Shown here: piece after piece, positions 34,701 through 42,222 of the stretch
Layout of the letters: each line of letters opens with the position of its first letter
How positions within the stretch are numbered: position 1 is the stretch's first letter
Source of the DNA: Thermosulfurimonas sp. F29
Lineage (GTDB): Bacteria > Desulfobacterota > Thermodesulfobacteria > Thermodesulfobacteriales > Thermodesulfobacteriaceae
Assembly (NCBI RefSeq): GCF_019688735.1
Contig: NZ_JAIFYA010000001.1
Coordinates: 806,001 to 870,000, forward strand
Length of the DNA stretch: 64,000 nt
Reading direction: 5' to 3'
Program-made: the position numbers and the translations under genes
Notes under the pieces: model-generated
What the model was told of the DNA's origin: nothing
Databases searched by the model: none
Seen by the model: the letters and a program-made list of their open reading frames with translations, nothing else

Positions 34701-35871
34701 GGATCACGCCCGGGTGCTGGCGGCGGCCTTCAGGGCCTGCGGGGTACACGCCGAGGTGCTTCCCGAGCCCGACGAGGAGGTTCTTCTTCTGGGAAGACGC
34801 TACACCAGCGGAAAGGAATGCTATCCCACGGTGCTCACCACCGGCGACATGCTCAAACTCCTAAATCAACCGGGGATAGATCCCCGGCGGGTAGCTTTCT
34901 TCATGCCCTCCGGGGCCGGCCCCTGTCGTTTCGGCCAGTACAACCGTCTTCACCGCAAGATCCTGGACGAGCTGGGCTATCAGGATGTTCCCATCTACTC
35001 TCCCACCCAGGATGTGAAGCTCTACGAGGACCTGGGTATGATCGGAGGCGACTTCACCCGGCTCACCTGGAAAGGGCTCATCTGCATGGATCTTCTGGAC
35101 AAGCTCCTGCGCGAGACCCGTCCCTACGAGGAAAATCCCGGTGAGACCGAGAAGGTCTATTGGGAATGCGTGGCCCGTCTGGAGCGGGCCGTGGAGAGAC
35201 GAGAGGATCTCCTTGCGGTCATGGGGGAGATACGGGATCGGTTTGCCGCCATCCCCACCCGGGGCCGGGGGGAAAAGCCCGTGGTGGGCATAGTGGGGGA
35301 AATATATGTGCGTTCCAATCGGTTCGCCAACGAGAACATCGTGAAGGTTCTGGAGGGTCTGGGGGCCGAGGTGTGGCTGCCCACCATTGCGGAGTGGTTT
35401 TATTACATCAACTACACCTCCAAGCGCTGGGCCAAGCGTTTCCGGCTCTACAGGAATCTCCTAAAACTCGTCATAGAGAATCGGGTGCAACTTCAGGACG
35501 AACATCGGTTCGTGGAGATCGTGAGGGATCTCCTGCGCACCGCCGAGGAACCCACGGTGGAGGAACTGCTGTCCCTGGCCCGCAGGTACATGAACGACGA
35601 ATTCGAGGGCGAGGCCATCCTTTCGGTGGGAAAGTCCCTGGACTATCTCCGGCACGGGGTAAACGGCATCGTGAATGTGATCCCCTTCACCTGCATGCCC
35701 GGCACGGTGGCGGGGATGCTCCTCAAACGGGTGCGGGAGGACCGGGGTTATGTTCCGGTTCTTACGGTGCCGTGCGACGGGCAGCGCTCCATGGGCACCC
35801 GCATGCGGATCGAGGCCTTTATGTATCAGGTGCGCGAGCACTTTGAGGGACGGGGATCTCGAGAAGTCTGA
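31708..35871 (+). CDS. Giant acyl-CoA dehydratase activase-related protein (BadF x2, DUF2229, HgdB-like)
   Basis: A product of 1387 residues. Two BadF/HgdC-type ASKHA ATPase units lie at about 1-280 and 310-580. Each has the two cysteines that in HgdC bind a [4Fe-4S] cluster at the dimer interface (CAAGTGAFLEQQ and GRCTVF; CAAGTGSFLEEQ and ERCTVF). A CRACPNRCEIHRV cysteine motif (about 590) and DUF2229 follow. The C-terminal third resembles the HgdB dehydratase component. Each ATPase pair could form an internal dimer. Activases drive ATP-dependent low-potential electron transfer; the substrate of these fused versions is not established. Start ATG 31708 after AAGGGGG. Confidence 0.85.
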   Translation: MGRLYVGLDVGSGTAKVVVLDEARNLLHRVYRKTHGQPVETAERLLSEVEERFGSALSGITCTGTAGKFIARILGVAFVNEVIAHARAVEHFHPEARTIIDIGGEDSKLIFIKHEGGKFRIADFALNTLCAAGTGAFLEQQAARLGYSIEEFSRLALKAENIPRIAGRCTVFAKSDMIHLQQAAVPDHEIIAGLCFAIIRNLKSNLAKGRRVEPPVVFQGGVAANLGVRRAIKEVFGLSDEELIIPEHHGIMGAIGAALYGLDGKATSPYRGAELLRAYLRERRPSPERFPKLSPMRSVYLSPKAAPVGVRRIYLGIDVGSVSTKLVAVSEEGALVAKVYMLHHGKPLESVKEGLARLAEKLPPEVEVLGVGTTGSGRYLVGDFVGADVIRNEITAQATGALALDPEVDTIFEIGGQDSKYIRLEKGTVVDFTMNKACAAGTGSFLEEQAVRLGVPIERFGEFALKSEAPLRMGERCTVFMQSDLLHYQQQGLPKEDLIAGLCYAIVYNYLNKVVEDRRIGRRIFFQGATAFNRGIVAAFEKVLGRPITVPPHHEVTGAIGAALLARNERTWEKSRFKGFDLTRVRYEISTFECRACPNRCEIHRVSVEGHPPYYYGGRCERYEVEHRKPPAHLPNPVLERERRLLSYVKEDGNFPRGEIGIPRLLFFWERLPFFATLFQELGFRVVLSSPTSKEVIREGCEIVAAETCFPVKLAHGHVLDLLKRGIKRIFVPQITDLPSDHPRLGSGKICPYVQGFPWAMHASISFRDFGAEAISPVFHFGTGGALLREEFRELARKLEVSWREMKRALEAAFAAQEDFQRWCRERGREILEGLSGDEVALVIVGRPYNAFDPGANLAIHNKIRSLGVVGLPVDMLPLDEIKDLDGLEGMYWRYGQRILLAAHYCREHPRLFPLFITNFSCGPDSFIEHFFEELLAGKPYLQIEIDEHSADAGVVTRIEAFLDSIRGKSARYPRPQKPPRPRVRPGDGRILYIPYMADHARVLAAAFRACGVHAEVLPEPDEEVLLLGRRYTSGKECYPTVLTTGDMLKLLNQPGIDPRRVAFFMPSGAGPCRFGQYNRLHRKILDELGYQDVPIYSPTQDVKLYEDLGMIGGDFTRLTWKGLICMDLLDKLLRETRPYEENPGETEKVYWECVARLERAVERREDLLAVMGEIRDRFAAIPTRGRGEKPVVGIVGEIYVRSNRFANENIVKVLEGLGAEVWLPTIAEWFYYINYTSKRWAKRFRLYRNLLKLVIENRVQLQDEHRFVEIVRDLLRTAEEPTVEELLSLARRYMNDEFEGEAILSVGKSLDYLRHGVNGIVNVIPFTCMPGTVAGMLLKRVREDRGYVPVLTVPCDGQRSMGTRMRIEAFMYQVREHFEGRGSREV

Positions 35872-35958
35872 GGGAAGGCAAAAGAGAAATTCGGGGCCTG
35901 CGGGGCTAAAAAGCGGACCTCTTTTCCGATTTTTTTGCGGAACGCCGTTTATTTCCGG

Positions 35959-35987
35959 TTGACTTAAAGGGGCTTTCCTGCTAAGCG
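35959..35987 (+). promoter_or_regulatory. Likely promoter of the F0 ATP synthase operon
   Basis: TTGACT (35959-35964) and TAAGCG (35982-35987), 17 bases apart, just upstream of atpZ. The -10 is weak. The rest of 35872-35958 holds only a poor hairpin before a T-run at 35931-35937. Confidence 0.4.
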
Positions 35988-35999
35988 TAAGGGGCGTGA

Positions 36000-36239
36000 A
36001 TGGGAAAAGGGACCTGGGAGTATTTCTGGGAGCTGGTGGGCGAGGCCTTCAGCGTGGGTCTCGCCATGGTGGGCTCGGTGCTGGCCGGGGCGGTGTTCGG
36101 GTGGCTGCTAGACGAAAAGGTCTTTCACGGTCGCACCTCTCCCTGGTTCACCGTGATAGGAATAGGTCTGGGGGCGGCAGGGGGCATTAAAAATGTGTTT
36201 TACTTTCAGCGTCGCATGAACCGGGAGAAGGAAAGGTGA
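36000..36239 (+). CDS. AtpZ-like F0 accessory protein
   Basis: A product of 79 residues with two transmembrane helices (FSVGLAMVGSVLAGAVFGWLL and PWFTVIGIGLGAAGGIKNVFY), ending in a basic tail. It matches the small AtpZ/AtpQ-type protein encoded before atpI in many operons, proposed to aid assembly or Mg2+ entry. ATG 36000 follows AAGGGG. Its last bases overlap the GTG start of the next gene. Confidence 0.75.
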   Translation: MGKGTWEYFWELVGEAFSVGLAMVGSVLAGAVFGWLLDEKVFHGRTSPWFTVIGIGLGAAGGIKNVFYFQRRMNREKER

Positions 36240-36667
36240 ACTTCGCGCAGGCCCCGGAAAAGGTATTGCGGGAATTCGAGGTGCGCAATGTGGTACTGGG
36301 GGTGTCCATGGCCGCGGCGGTGGCGGTTTTCACCCGGGATCCCGGGGCCACGGGGAGCGTGCTCGCCGGGCTCTTTCTGAGTCTCCTTCTCTTCCAGTAC
36401 CTCAAGAAGGACGGCCGATGGATTGCCTCGCAGGCCATGGCCGGAGTTCCCCACGGAAAGATAGTGCGCGGTTTCCTGATCAAGTATTACCTGCGACTCC
36501 TGGTGGTGGGTTTTCTTATGGGGTTTGCGTTTTACTTCCGGATACTTCATCCCCTTTATCTCACCCTCGGGCTTTCGGTGGTGGTCATTCAGGGCTTCCT
36601 GGTGGTGGCCGAAGCCCTTTTTAACCGAATTTTTCCAATAGCCCGCAAGGAGGTCGTCCATGACTGA
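36236..36667 (+). CDS. atpI: ATP synthase subunit I-like protein
   Basis: A product of 143 residues with four hydrophobic helices at positions typical of AtpI, the c-ring assembly factor: NVVLGVSMAAAVAVF, SVLAGLFLSLLLFQYL, LLVVGFLMGFAFYF and LYLTLGLSVVVIQGFLVVAEAL. It starts with GTG in a GTGA overlap with atpZ and overlaps atpB by eight bases. Confidence 0.7.
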   Translation: MNFAQAPEKVLREFEVRNVVLGVSMAAAVAVFTRDPGATGSVLAGLFLSLLLFQYLKKDGRWIASQAMAGVPHGKIVRGFLIKYYLRLLVVGFLMGFAFYFRILHPLYLTLGLSVVVIQGFLVVAEALFNRIFPIARKEVVHD

Positions 36668-37439
36668 GCCGCTTTATCTGTTGTGTCTTCTTCTTCAAAA
36701 ACTGGGACTTCCCTCCGGAGAGCACTTCTATGTCCATGCGCATCCGGAGGGCAGTCTCTTTGCGGATCTTTTCCGCCTGAAGCTGGAATATCTGGTGGCG
36801 CCGCACATGGTTTACGGGTATCTCACGCTGGCCATCATCCTGGTGCTCACCTTTCTAGGGGCTCGACGGGGGGAGTTCATTCCCAGCGGTCTTCAGAACT
36901 TCTGGGAGTTCGTGATGGAGACCCTCTACAACTTCACGCGGGAAAACCTGCCCGATCCCAAGCACCTCAAGCGGGATGTGTTTCCTCTGGTCTTTCCCCT
37001 TATCGTTTACTTTGCCCTCTTTATCGGCATTTCCAACTTTATGGGGCTCATTCCGGGGTTTGCCTGTCCCACGGCCAACATCAATGTGACCCTGGGGCTT
37101 ACCCTCATTACCATCGTTTACTATCACATTCTGGGAATCTGGTTTCACGGACCGGGGTACATCAAACACTTTCTCGGGCCCATCAAGTGGCTGGCTCCGC
37201 TCATGTTCTTCATCGAGGTCTTCAGTCATCTGGGGCGGATTATTTCCCTGTCGGTACGACTCTTTGCCAACATGTATTCCAAGGAGCTTCTGGTGGGAAT
37301 TCTTCTCTTTCTGGCCGGGAAGTATCTGGCGCCGCTGCCCATTCTCCTTCTGGGTGTAATTGTGGCCTTCGTGCAGATGCTGATCTTTATTGCGCTTTCG
37401 CTGGCCTACTTTGCGGGTGCGGTGGAGGAGGCCCATTAA
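36660..37439 (+). CDS. atpB: ATP synthase F0 subunit a
   Basis: Stator channel subunit of 259 residues. The essential arginine lies in RIISLSVRLFANM, with helix partners VFPLVFPLIVYFALFIGISNFMGLIPGF and the C-terminal VIVAFVQMLIFIALSLAYFAGAVEEAH. It forms the ion half-channels against the c ring. The ribosome site AAGGAGG lies inside atpI. Subunit c follows after an 80-base gap, and no b, delta or F1 genes are in the window. Confidence 0.95.
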   Translation: MTEPLYLLCLLLQKLGLPSGEHFYVHAHPEGSLFADLFRLKLEYLVAPHMVYGYLTLAIILVLTFLGARRGEFIPSGLQNFWEFVMETLYNFTRENLPDPKHLKRDVFPLVFPLIVYFALFIGISNFMGLIPGFACPTANINVTLGLTLITIVYYHILGIWFHGPGYIKHFLGPIKWLAPLMFFIEVFSHLGRIISLSVRLFANMYSKELLVGILLFLAGKYLAPLPILLLGVIVAFVQMLIFIALSLAYFAGAVEEAH

Positions 37440-37519
37440 AGGAGGCGAAGGGTGCGGGGGAGGACCTCGCATTCGGTGGAGATACGAAAATCTAAAATCT
37501 CAAAAGAAGGAGGGAGGAG

Positions 37520-37879
37520 ATGCGGAAGGTTTTGGGATTGATGGCCATGTTCGTGCTGATGGGAGCCGGTCTTGCCTTCGCGGCGGAGGGTGGAGCGGCC
37601 ACCCAGCTGGGTTTCGGGTTCCTGGGAGCCGTGGTGCTGGGGGCCTGTCTGGGAGTGGGTATCGCGGCCAGTGGCTGCGGAGTGGGCATGGGTCACGCCA
37701 CCCGGGGTGCCTGTGAGGGTATCGCCCGGAATCCGGAGCTGGCCGGAAAGCTCACCGTGACCATGATTCTGGGTCTGGCCTTCATCGAGGCGCTGACCCT
37801 TTACGCTCTGGTGCTGGGCTTCTACCTGATCTTCGCGAAGCTCGGAAGCTTCATGGCGCTGGCCGGGCTCGGCGGCTAG
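37520..37879 (+). CDS. atpE: ATP synthase F0 subunit c with signal-peptide-like leader
   Basis: A product of 119 residues, about 40 longer than E. coli AtpE because of an N-terminal hydrophobic leader ending in LAFAAEGG. The hairpin then reads [33 protein letters not shown] (loop RNPE) and [14 protein letters not shown]. The ion-binding Glu is in FIEAL. Neither the helix-1 Gln nor the Ser/Thr directly after Glu that mark Na+ rings is present, so H+ coupling is inferred. A strong terminator follows. Confidence 0.93.
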   Translation: MRKVLGLMAMFVLMGAGLAFAAEGGAATQLGFGFLGAVVLGACLGVGIAASGCGVGMGHATRGACEGIARNPELAGKLTVTMILGLAFIEALTLYALVLGFYLIFAKLGSFMALAGLGG

Positions 37880-37904
37880 AGAGAACTTACTTTCCCGATC
37901 ATCC

Positions 37905-37945
37905 GGGCCGTGGGGGGACAAGACTTCCACGGCCCTTTTTCTTTT
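37905..37945 (+). terminator. Rho-independent terminator of the F0 operon
   Basis: Perfect nine-base stem GGGCCGTGG (37905-37913) and CCACGGCCC (37927-37935), followed by TTTTTCTTTT. It ends 16 bases before the comM start. Confidence 0.9.
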
Positions 37946-37960
37946 GTTATAACCTTTCCC

Positions 37961-39484
37961 ATGCCCCGTCGGGTATTCACCGCCACGGTGGTGGGAATCG
38001 AGGCCTTTCCCGTGGAGGTGGAGGTGGATCTCGCCTTCGGCCTTCCGGGGACCACCATCGTGGGGCTTCCGGACAGTGCCGTTCGGGAAAGCCGGGAACG
38101 CATCCGGGCGGCCCTGCGCAATTCCGGTTACGATTATCCGGACCGCAAGATCACCATTAACCTGGCTCCGGCGGATGTGCGCAAGGAGGGGGCGGGGTTC
38201 GATCTGCCCATGGCCGTGGGATTGCTCGCCGCCACCGGAAGCCTGCCGGAGACCGCGGTGGAAGGACGAATCTTCCTGGGGGAACTGGCCCTTGACGGTC
38301 GTCTCAAGCCGGTTCGGGGCGTGCTTCCCGTGGCCCTTCTCGCCCGCCGGAAGGGGTTCTCCGAGCTGGTGGTGCCCCGGGAAAACGGTCCGGAGGCGGC
38401 CCTGGTGCCGGGGGTGCGGGTGCTGGCCTTTGCTCATCTCAGCGAACTGGTGGAGTTTTTTCACGGCCGCTTCGAGCCGGAACCGGTGACCCCCCCCTCC
38501 TTCTCCTCGGGATCCCTCGCGGAGGTGGATCTCGCGGACATTATCGGGCAGGAGGCGGCCCGGCGGGCGCTTGAGGTGGCCGCAGCCGGAGGTCACAACC
38601 TCCTGATGATCGGTCCTCCCGGAGCGGGAAAGACCATGCTTGCCCGGCGACTTCCCACCATCCTTCCGGAAATGAGTTTCGAGGAGGCCCTGGAGACCAC
38701 CCGTATTTACAGCGTGGCCGGACTGCTTTCCCCGGAACGGCCTTTCATCACCGTCCGCCCCTTTCGCAGCCCGCACCACACCATTTCCGAGGTGGGTCTA
38801 ATAGGAGGGGGAACCCAGCCCCGGCCCGGGGAAATTTCCCTGGCCCACAACGGGGTGCTCTTTCTGGACGAGCTCCCGGAATTCAATCGCCGGGCTCTCG
38901 AGGCCCTGCGCGAACCCCTCGAGGAAGGCCGGGTCACCATCACCCGCGCCACGGGGAGCCTCACCTTTCCGGCCCGGTTCATGCTGGTCTGCGCCATGAA
39001 TCCCTGCCGGTGCGGATACTACGGAGACACCCGCCGGGCCTGCCGGTGTAGTCCCCAGGAAATCCGGCGCTATCGTTCTCGTCTCTCCGGTCCTCTTCTC
39101 GATCGGCTGGACATTCACCTGGAGGTTCCGGCGGTGGACTGGCGGGAACTTTCCGCGGACAGACGGGGAGAACCCTCCGAGGTGGTGCGGGAGCGGGTGC
39201 TTCAGGCCCGTCTCAGACAGGAAAGACGCTATGGAATCCCGGGAAAGCTCAACGCCCACCTTTCCGCCCGGGAGGTGCAGGAGTGGTGCCGGCCGGATGA
39301 GGCCGGACGCAGGCTCCTCGAGAAGGCCTGTGAAAGACTGGGGCTTTCGGCCCGGGCCTATCACCGCGTCCTCAAGCTGGCCCGAACCATTGCCGACCTC
39401 GAGGGCTCGGAGGTCATAAAAGCCTCGCACCTTTCGGAGGCCATCCAGTATCGAACCCTGGATCGTCCGCTCTACGGGTATTAG
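37961..39484 (+). CDS. comM: ComM/YifB-type AAA+ helicase
   Basis: A product of 507 residues. The N-terminal ChlI fold (VVGIEAFPVEVEVDLAFGLPGTTIVGLPD) precedes the AAA+ domain with Walker A GPPGAGKTML (about 220), Walker B VLFLDELPEF and the cysteine insert CAMNPCRCGYYGDTRRACRC. A C-terminal helical domain (SARAYHRVLKLARTIADLEG) follows. Characterised ComM is a hexameric branch-migration helicase that helps integrate incoming DNA. ATG 37961 fits the family start; an upstream in-frame start lies in the terminator and is rejected. Confidence 0.92.
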   Translation: MPRRVFTATVVGIEAFPVEVEVDLAFGLPGTTIVGLPDSAVRESRERIRAALRNSGYDYPDRKITINLAPADVRKEGAGFDLPMAVGLLAATGSLPETAVEGRIFLGELALDGRLKPVRGVLPVALLARRKGFSELVVPRENGPEAALVPGVRVLAFAHLSELVEFFHGRFEPEPVTPPSFSSGSLAEVDLADIIGQEAARRALEVAAAGGHNLLMIGPPGAGKTMLARRLPTILPEMSFEEALETTRIYSVAGLLSPERPFITVRPFRSPHHTISEVGLIGGGTQPRPGEISLAHNGVLFLDELPEFNRRALEALREPLEEGRVTITRATGSLTFPARFMLVCAMNPCRCGYYGDTRRACRCSPQEIRRYRSRLSGPLLDRLDIHLEVPAVDWRELSADRRGEPSEVVRERVLQARLRQERRYGIPGKLNAHLSAREVQEWCRPDEAGRRLLEKACERLGLSARAYHRVLKLARTIADLEGSEVIKASHLSEAIQYRTLDRPLYGY

Positions 39485-39498
39485 AATAGGGACTGGAG

Positions 39499-40080
39499 AT
39501 GACCTTTACGGAAAGGATCAAGGCCAAGAGCGAGCCCTTTTTTCTCCCGATGGTTCGGGGGCTGGCCAGACTGCGCGTGCATCCCAATGTGGTCTCGGTG
39601 TGCGGATTTCTGGGGGTGGCCATGGCCGGGATGGCCATCGGGATGGGCAGAACCTTCCTGGGAGGAGTGTTGCTGGCCCTTTTCGGTCCGCTGGATGCGG
39701 TGGACGGTTTGCTCGCCCGCCGAACCAATCGGGCCTCCACCTTCGGGGCCTTTCTGGATTCCACTCTGGATCGCTACGCCGAAATCGCCCTCTTCCTGGG
39801 ACTGACCTTTCACTTTCTGCGTCTGGGGTCCGTGGCCGGGGTGTTGCTTTCCCTTTTGACCCTGGGAGGGTCGCTTATGGTCAGTTACACCCGCGCCCGG
39901 GCCGAAGGCCTGGGGCTCTCCTGCAAGGTGGGGCTCTTCACCAGGTTCGAGCGACTTCTGGCTCTCACCCTGGGACTCCTTACCGGGTGGGTGTTGCCGG
40001 TGCTTGCCGCCCTGGCTTTGCTCACCCACCTCACCGCCTTTCAGCGCATCCTGCATGTCTACCGCGAAAGCCGCAAATAG
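39499..40080 (+). CDS. CDP-alcohol phosphatidyltransferase
   Basis: An integral membrane enzyme of 193 residues with the complete CDP-alcohol signature DAVDGLLARRTNRASTFGAFLD followed by STLD. It transfers a phosphatidyl group from CDP-diacylglycerol to an alcohol. The group around TRARAEGLGLSCKVGLFTRFER resembles PgsA-like and archaetidylinositol-phosphate-synthase-like members, so the acceptor could be glycerol phosphate or inositol phosphate. About six helices. The 3' end overlaps rsmI by 26 bases. Confidence 0.82.
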   Translation: MTFTERIKAKSEPFFLPMVRGLARLRVHPNVVSVCGFLGVAMAGMAIGMGRTFLGGVLLALFGPLDAVDGLLARRTNRASTFGAFLDSTLDRYAEIALFLGLTFHFLRLGSVAGVLLSLLTLGGSLMVSYTRARAEGLGLSCKVGLFTRFERLLALTLGLLTGWVLPVLAALALLTHLTAFQRILHVYRESRK

Positions 40081-40954
40081 GGGCACCCTTTTCGTGGTGG
40101 CCACCCCTATCGGGAACCTGCGGGACATATCCCTGCGGGCCCTCGAGGTCCTGCGGGAGGCCGATCTTCTCCTGTGCGAGGACACCCGCACCGCCCGCAA
40201 ACTCCTTTCGCGGTACCGCATCAGAGGGAAGAAGCTTCTGAGTCTTTATCGGGAAAACGAGAGGAAACGCCTGCGGGAGGTCCTGGCCGCCCTGGGCAGA
40301 GGGGGGCGGGTGGTCCTGCTTTCCGAGGCCGGCACCCCGGGAATCTCCGATCCGGGGGCCCTGGTGGTGGCGAAGGTCAGGGAGGCGGGGTATCCGGTGG
40401 TGCCGGTGCCCGGTCCCTCGGCCCTCACGGCTCTTCTTTCGGTTTCGGGGTTCGACGCGGGAAAGGGTTTCGTCTTTCTCGGATTTCCCCCGGCACGAAG
40501 GGGGGAAAGGCTTAAATGGCTCGAGAGCGTGAAAGGTCTTCCTTTTCTTCTGGTCTTTTTCGTGCCACCTCATCGTCTGTGCACCTTTCTGGAGGACGCT
40601 CTTGCCGTACTGGGAAACCGGCGAGCCGTGCTGGGACGCGAACTGACCAAGGTGTTCGAGGAGATTCTGGCGCTGCACCTTGAGGAGCTCGTCCGGCTCT
40701 TTCGGAAACGGGAGGCCCGGGGGGAGTTCGTGCTCGTAGTTGAGGGAGCACTTTCGGGGACCGGAAGGGGTTCCGTGGAGGAAGCGGTGGAGGAGGTGCG
40801 GGCTCTGCGCCGGAAGGGGCGTTCCCTCCGGGAAGCCGTTAAGGAGGTGGCCTTCCGGCGCAATCTTTCGGCCAAAGAACTCTATCGCCGGGTGGTTGAC
40901 GCGGAGGGCCGGGATGCACCTTCGGAAGGTAATTCGCCGGAGCCCGGTGCTTAA
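40055..40954 (+). CDS. rsmI: 16S rRNA (cytidine-1402 2'-O) methyltransferase
   Basis: A tetrapyrrole-methylase-fold enzyme of 299 residues that methylates C1402 of 16S rRNA. Motifs: GTLFVVATPIGNLRDISLRAL, LLLCEDTRTARKLLSRY, LLSEAGTPGISDPGALVV and VPGPSALTALLSVSGF. The C-terminal extension (FRRNLSAKELYRRVV) is the usual one. The start overlaps the phosphatidyltransferase gene, and no strong ribosome site is seen, so coupling is likely. Confidence 0.93.
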   Translation: MSTAKAANRGTLFVVATPIGNLRDISLRALEVLREADLLLCEDTRTARKLLSRYRIRGKKLLSLYRENERKRLREVLAALGRGGRVVLLSEAGTPGISDPGALVVAKVREAGYPVVPVPGPSALTALLSVSGFDAGKGFVFLGFPPARRGERLKWLESVKGLPFLLVFFVPPHRLCTFLEDALAVLGNRRAVLGRELTKVFEEILALHLEELVRLFRKREARGEFVLVVEGALSGTGRGSVEEAVEEVRALRRKGRSLREAVKEVAFRRNLSAKELYRRVVDAEGRDAPSEGNSPEPGA

Positions 40955-41924
40955 GGCCCCGGCCTTCGGGTGCCTCCGGGGGATACCCTCGGTGAACCTC
41001 ACCCGGGGGTGTTTGCACGCCTGCGTTTACTGCTACGCCCGGGCCTTTCCGGAAACGCCGCGGGGTGAGGTGTGGCTCTACGGCAATCTCGCCGAAAGGC
41101 TGAGAACCGAGCTCCGGCGGCTTTCGGCCCGGGGGCGGCTCCCTCGCGCCGTGACCTTCTCCACGGCCTCGGACCTCTTCCAGCCCCACCCGGAAGTAAG
41201 GCGTCTTGCGGTGGAAATTCTCAAGCTCGTGCTTTCCGCCGGTCTCCGGGTCTCCTTCCTCACCAAAGGTTACATACCGGAGGAGACCTGGCCCCTCTTT
41301 GCAGATTTTTCCTCACAGATAAGACCGCGGGTGGGGCTGGTCTCGATCTCGCGAGACTACCACCGGCTTTTTGAACCCCGCACGGCCCCGCCCTCGGTTC
41401 GCCTCTCCCAGATCGAGCGACTTTCCGCCATGGGACTTGAGCCTTCCGTAAGAATTGACCCCGTGATCCCGGGCCTTACCGACCGGGAGGAGGCCCTTGA
41501 GGCCCTGTTTCGAAGGCTTTCTCTCGGGGGAGTGAAGGAGGTTTCGGTAAGTTATCTCGTTCTGCGCCCGGGGGTTATCCGGCAAATGGCCCGGGAACTC
41601 CCCGCCGGGATTTTCAGAGCCATCCTGAAGTGCTACGAAGGACAGCCCTGGCAGAAGGTCATCACCTCCGCCACCACCAAACTGGCCAAAAGGGAGATCC
41701 GCGAGAGGGGCTATGCTCTCTTTCGGGAGGTGGGTCGGGCTTACGGTCTCAGGGTAAGGATCTGCGGGTGCAAAAATCCGGATCTCCCCTTCGAGGACTG
41801 TGTACCCTGGGAAAGGGGGACTCCCGACGAAAATCTCTGGGATCTTCCTCTTTTTTCCCGAAAGATTTATAGTGTGAAGTATGCAGATAAATTTTCAGGA
41901 TCCGGAATTTCGGAAACTGCTTGA
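40914..41924 (+). CDS. Radical SAM protein, spore-photoproduct-lyase-like (Rv2578c group)
   Basis: A product of 336 residues. The cluster motif is CLHACVYCYAR (CxxxCxxC) near residue 35. FSTASDLFQPHPEVRRLA, VSFLTKGYIPEETW and SIRIDPVIPG-like PSVRIDPVIPGLTDREEALEALF follow the SplB-related pattern. Extra cysteines near the end (ICGCKNPDLPFEDC) may bind a second cluster or metal. Such proteins are widespread but uncharacterised; a lyase acting on DNA is possible but not shown. It overlaps rsmI by 41 bases. Confidence 0.8.
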   Translation: MHLRKVIRRSPVLKAPAFGCLRGIPSVNLTRGCLHACVYCYARAFPETPRGEVWLYGNLAERLRTELRRLSARGRLPRAVTFSTASDLFQPHPEVRRLAVEILKLVLSAGLRVSFLTKGYIPEETWPLFADFSSQIRPRVGLVSISRDYHRLFEPRTAPPSVRLSQIERLSAMGLEPSVRIDPVIPGLTDREEALEALFRRLSLGGVKEVSVSYLVLRPGVIRQMARELPAGIFRAILKCYEGQPWQKVITSATTKLAKREIRERGYALFREVGRAYGLRVRICGCKNPDLPFEDCVPWERGTPDENLWDLPLFSRKIYSVKYADKFSGSGISETA

Positions 41925-42219
41925 GGAACTGGTCTCCCAGGCCGTGGCCCGTTTCGTGGCCGAAAACGAGCTGAAGGCCCGGGAGATCTCCCTGGTGAAA
42001 AGGCTCATCCGGGTGGAGGAGGAGCTCAAAGCCCTGCGGGAGATCATGTTCGAATATATGAAGATGACGGATAAGCGCTTCGAATTGATGGAAGAGGCCA
42101 ATCGGAAACGCTTTGAAGCCATTGAGAAACGCCTCTCTTTTCTTCAGTGGTTTATGGGTTTCGGGTTTACCTTTATTGCCTCCCTTATCGGAATAGCCAC
42201 CTACCTTCTGGCCTGTTGA
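41881..42219 (+). CDS. Small coiled-coil protein with C-terminal membrane helix
   Basis: A product of 112 residues. Residues 1-85 are predicted helical coiled coil (VKRLIRVEEELKALREIMFEYMKMTDKRFELMEEANRKRFEAIEKRL), and one membrane helix follows (WFMGFGFTFIASLIGIATYLL). It resembles the DUF1640-type tail-anchored coiled-coil proteins frequent in thermophiles, whose function is unknown. It overlaps the radical SAM gene by 44 bases and precedes the polysaccharide locus by three. Confidence 0.6.
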   Translation: MQINFQDPEFRKLLEELVSQAVARFVAENELKAREISLVKRLIRVEEELKALREIMFEYMKMTDKRFELMEEANRKRFEAIEKRLSFLQWFMGFGFTFIASLIGIATYLLAC

Positions 42220-42222
42220 TCC

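Noticed and set aside
35900-35940. Terminator after the giant activase gene
   Set aside because: CGGA/TCCG before a T-run gives only a four-base stem, too weak to call.
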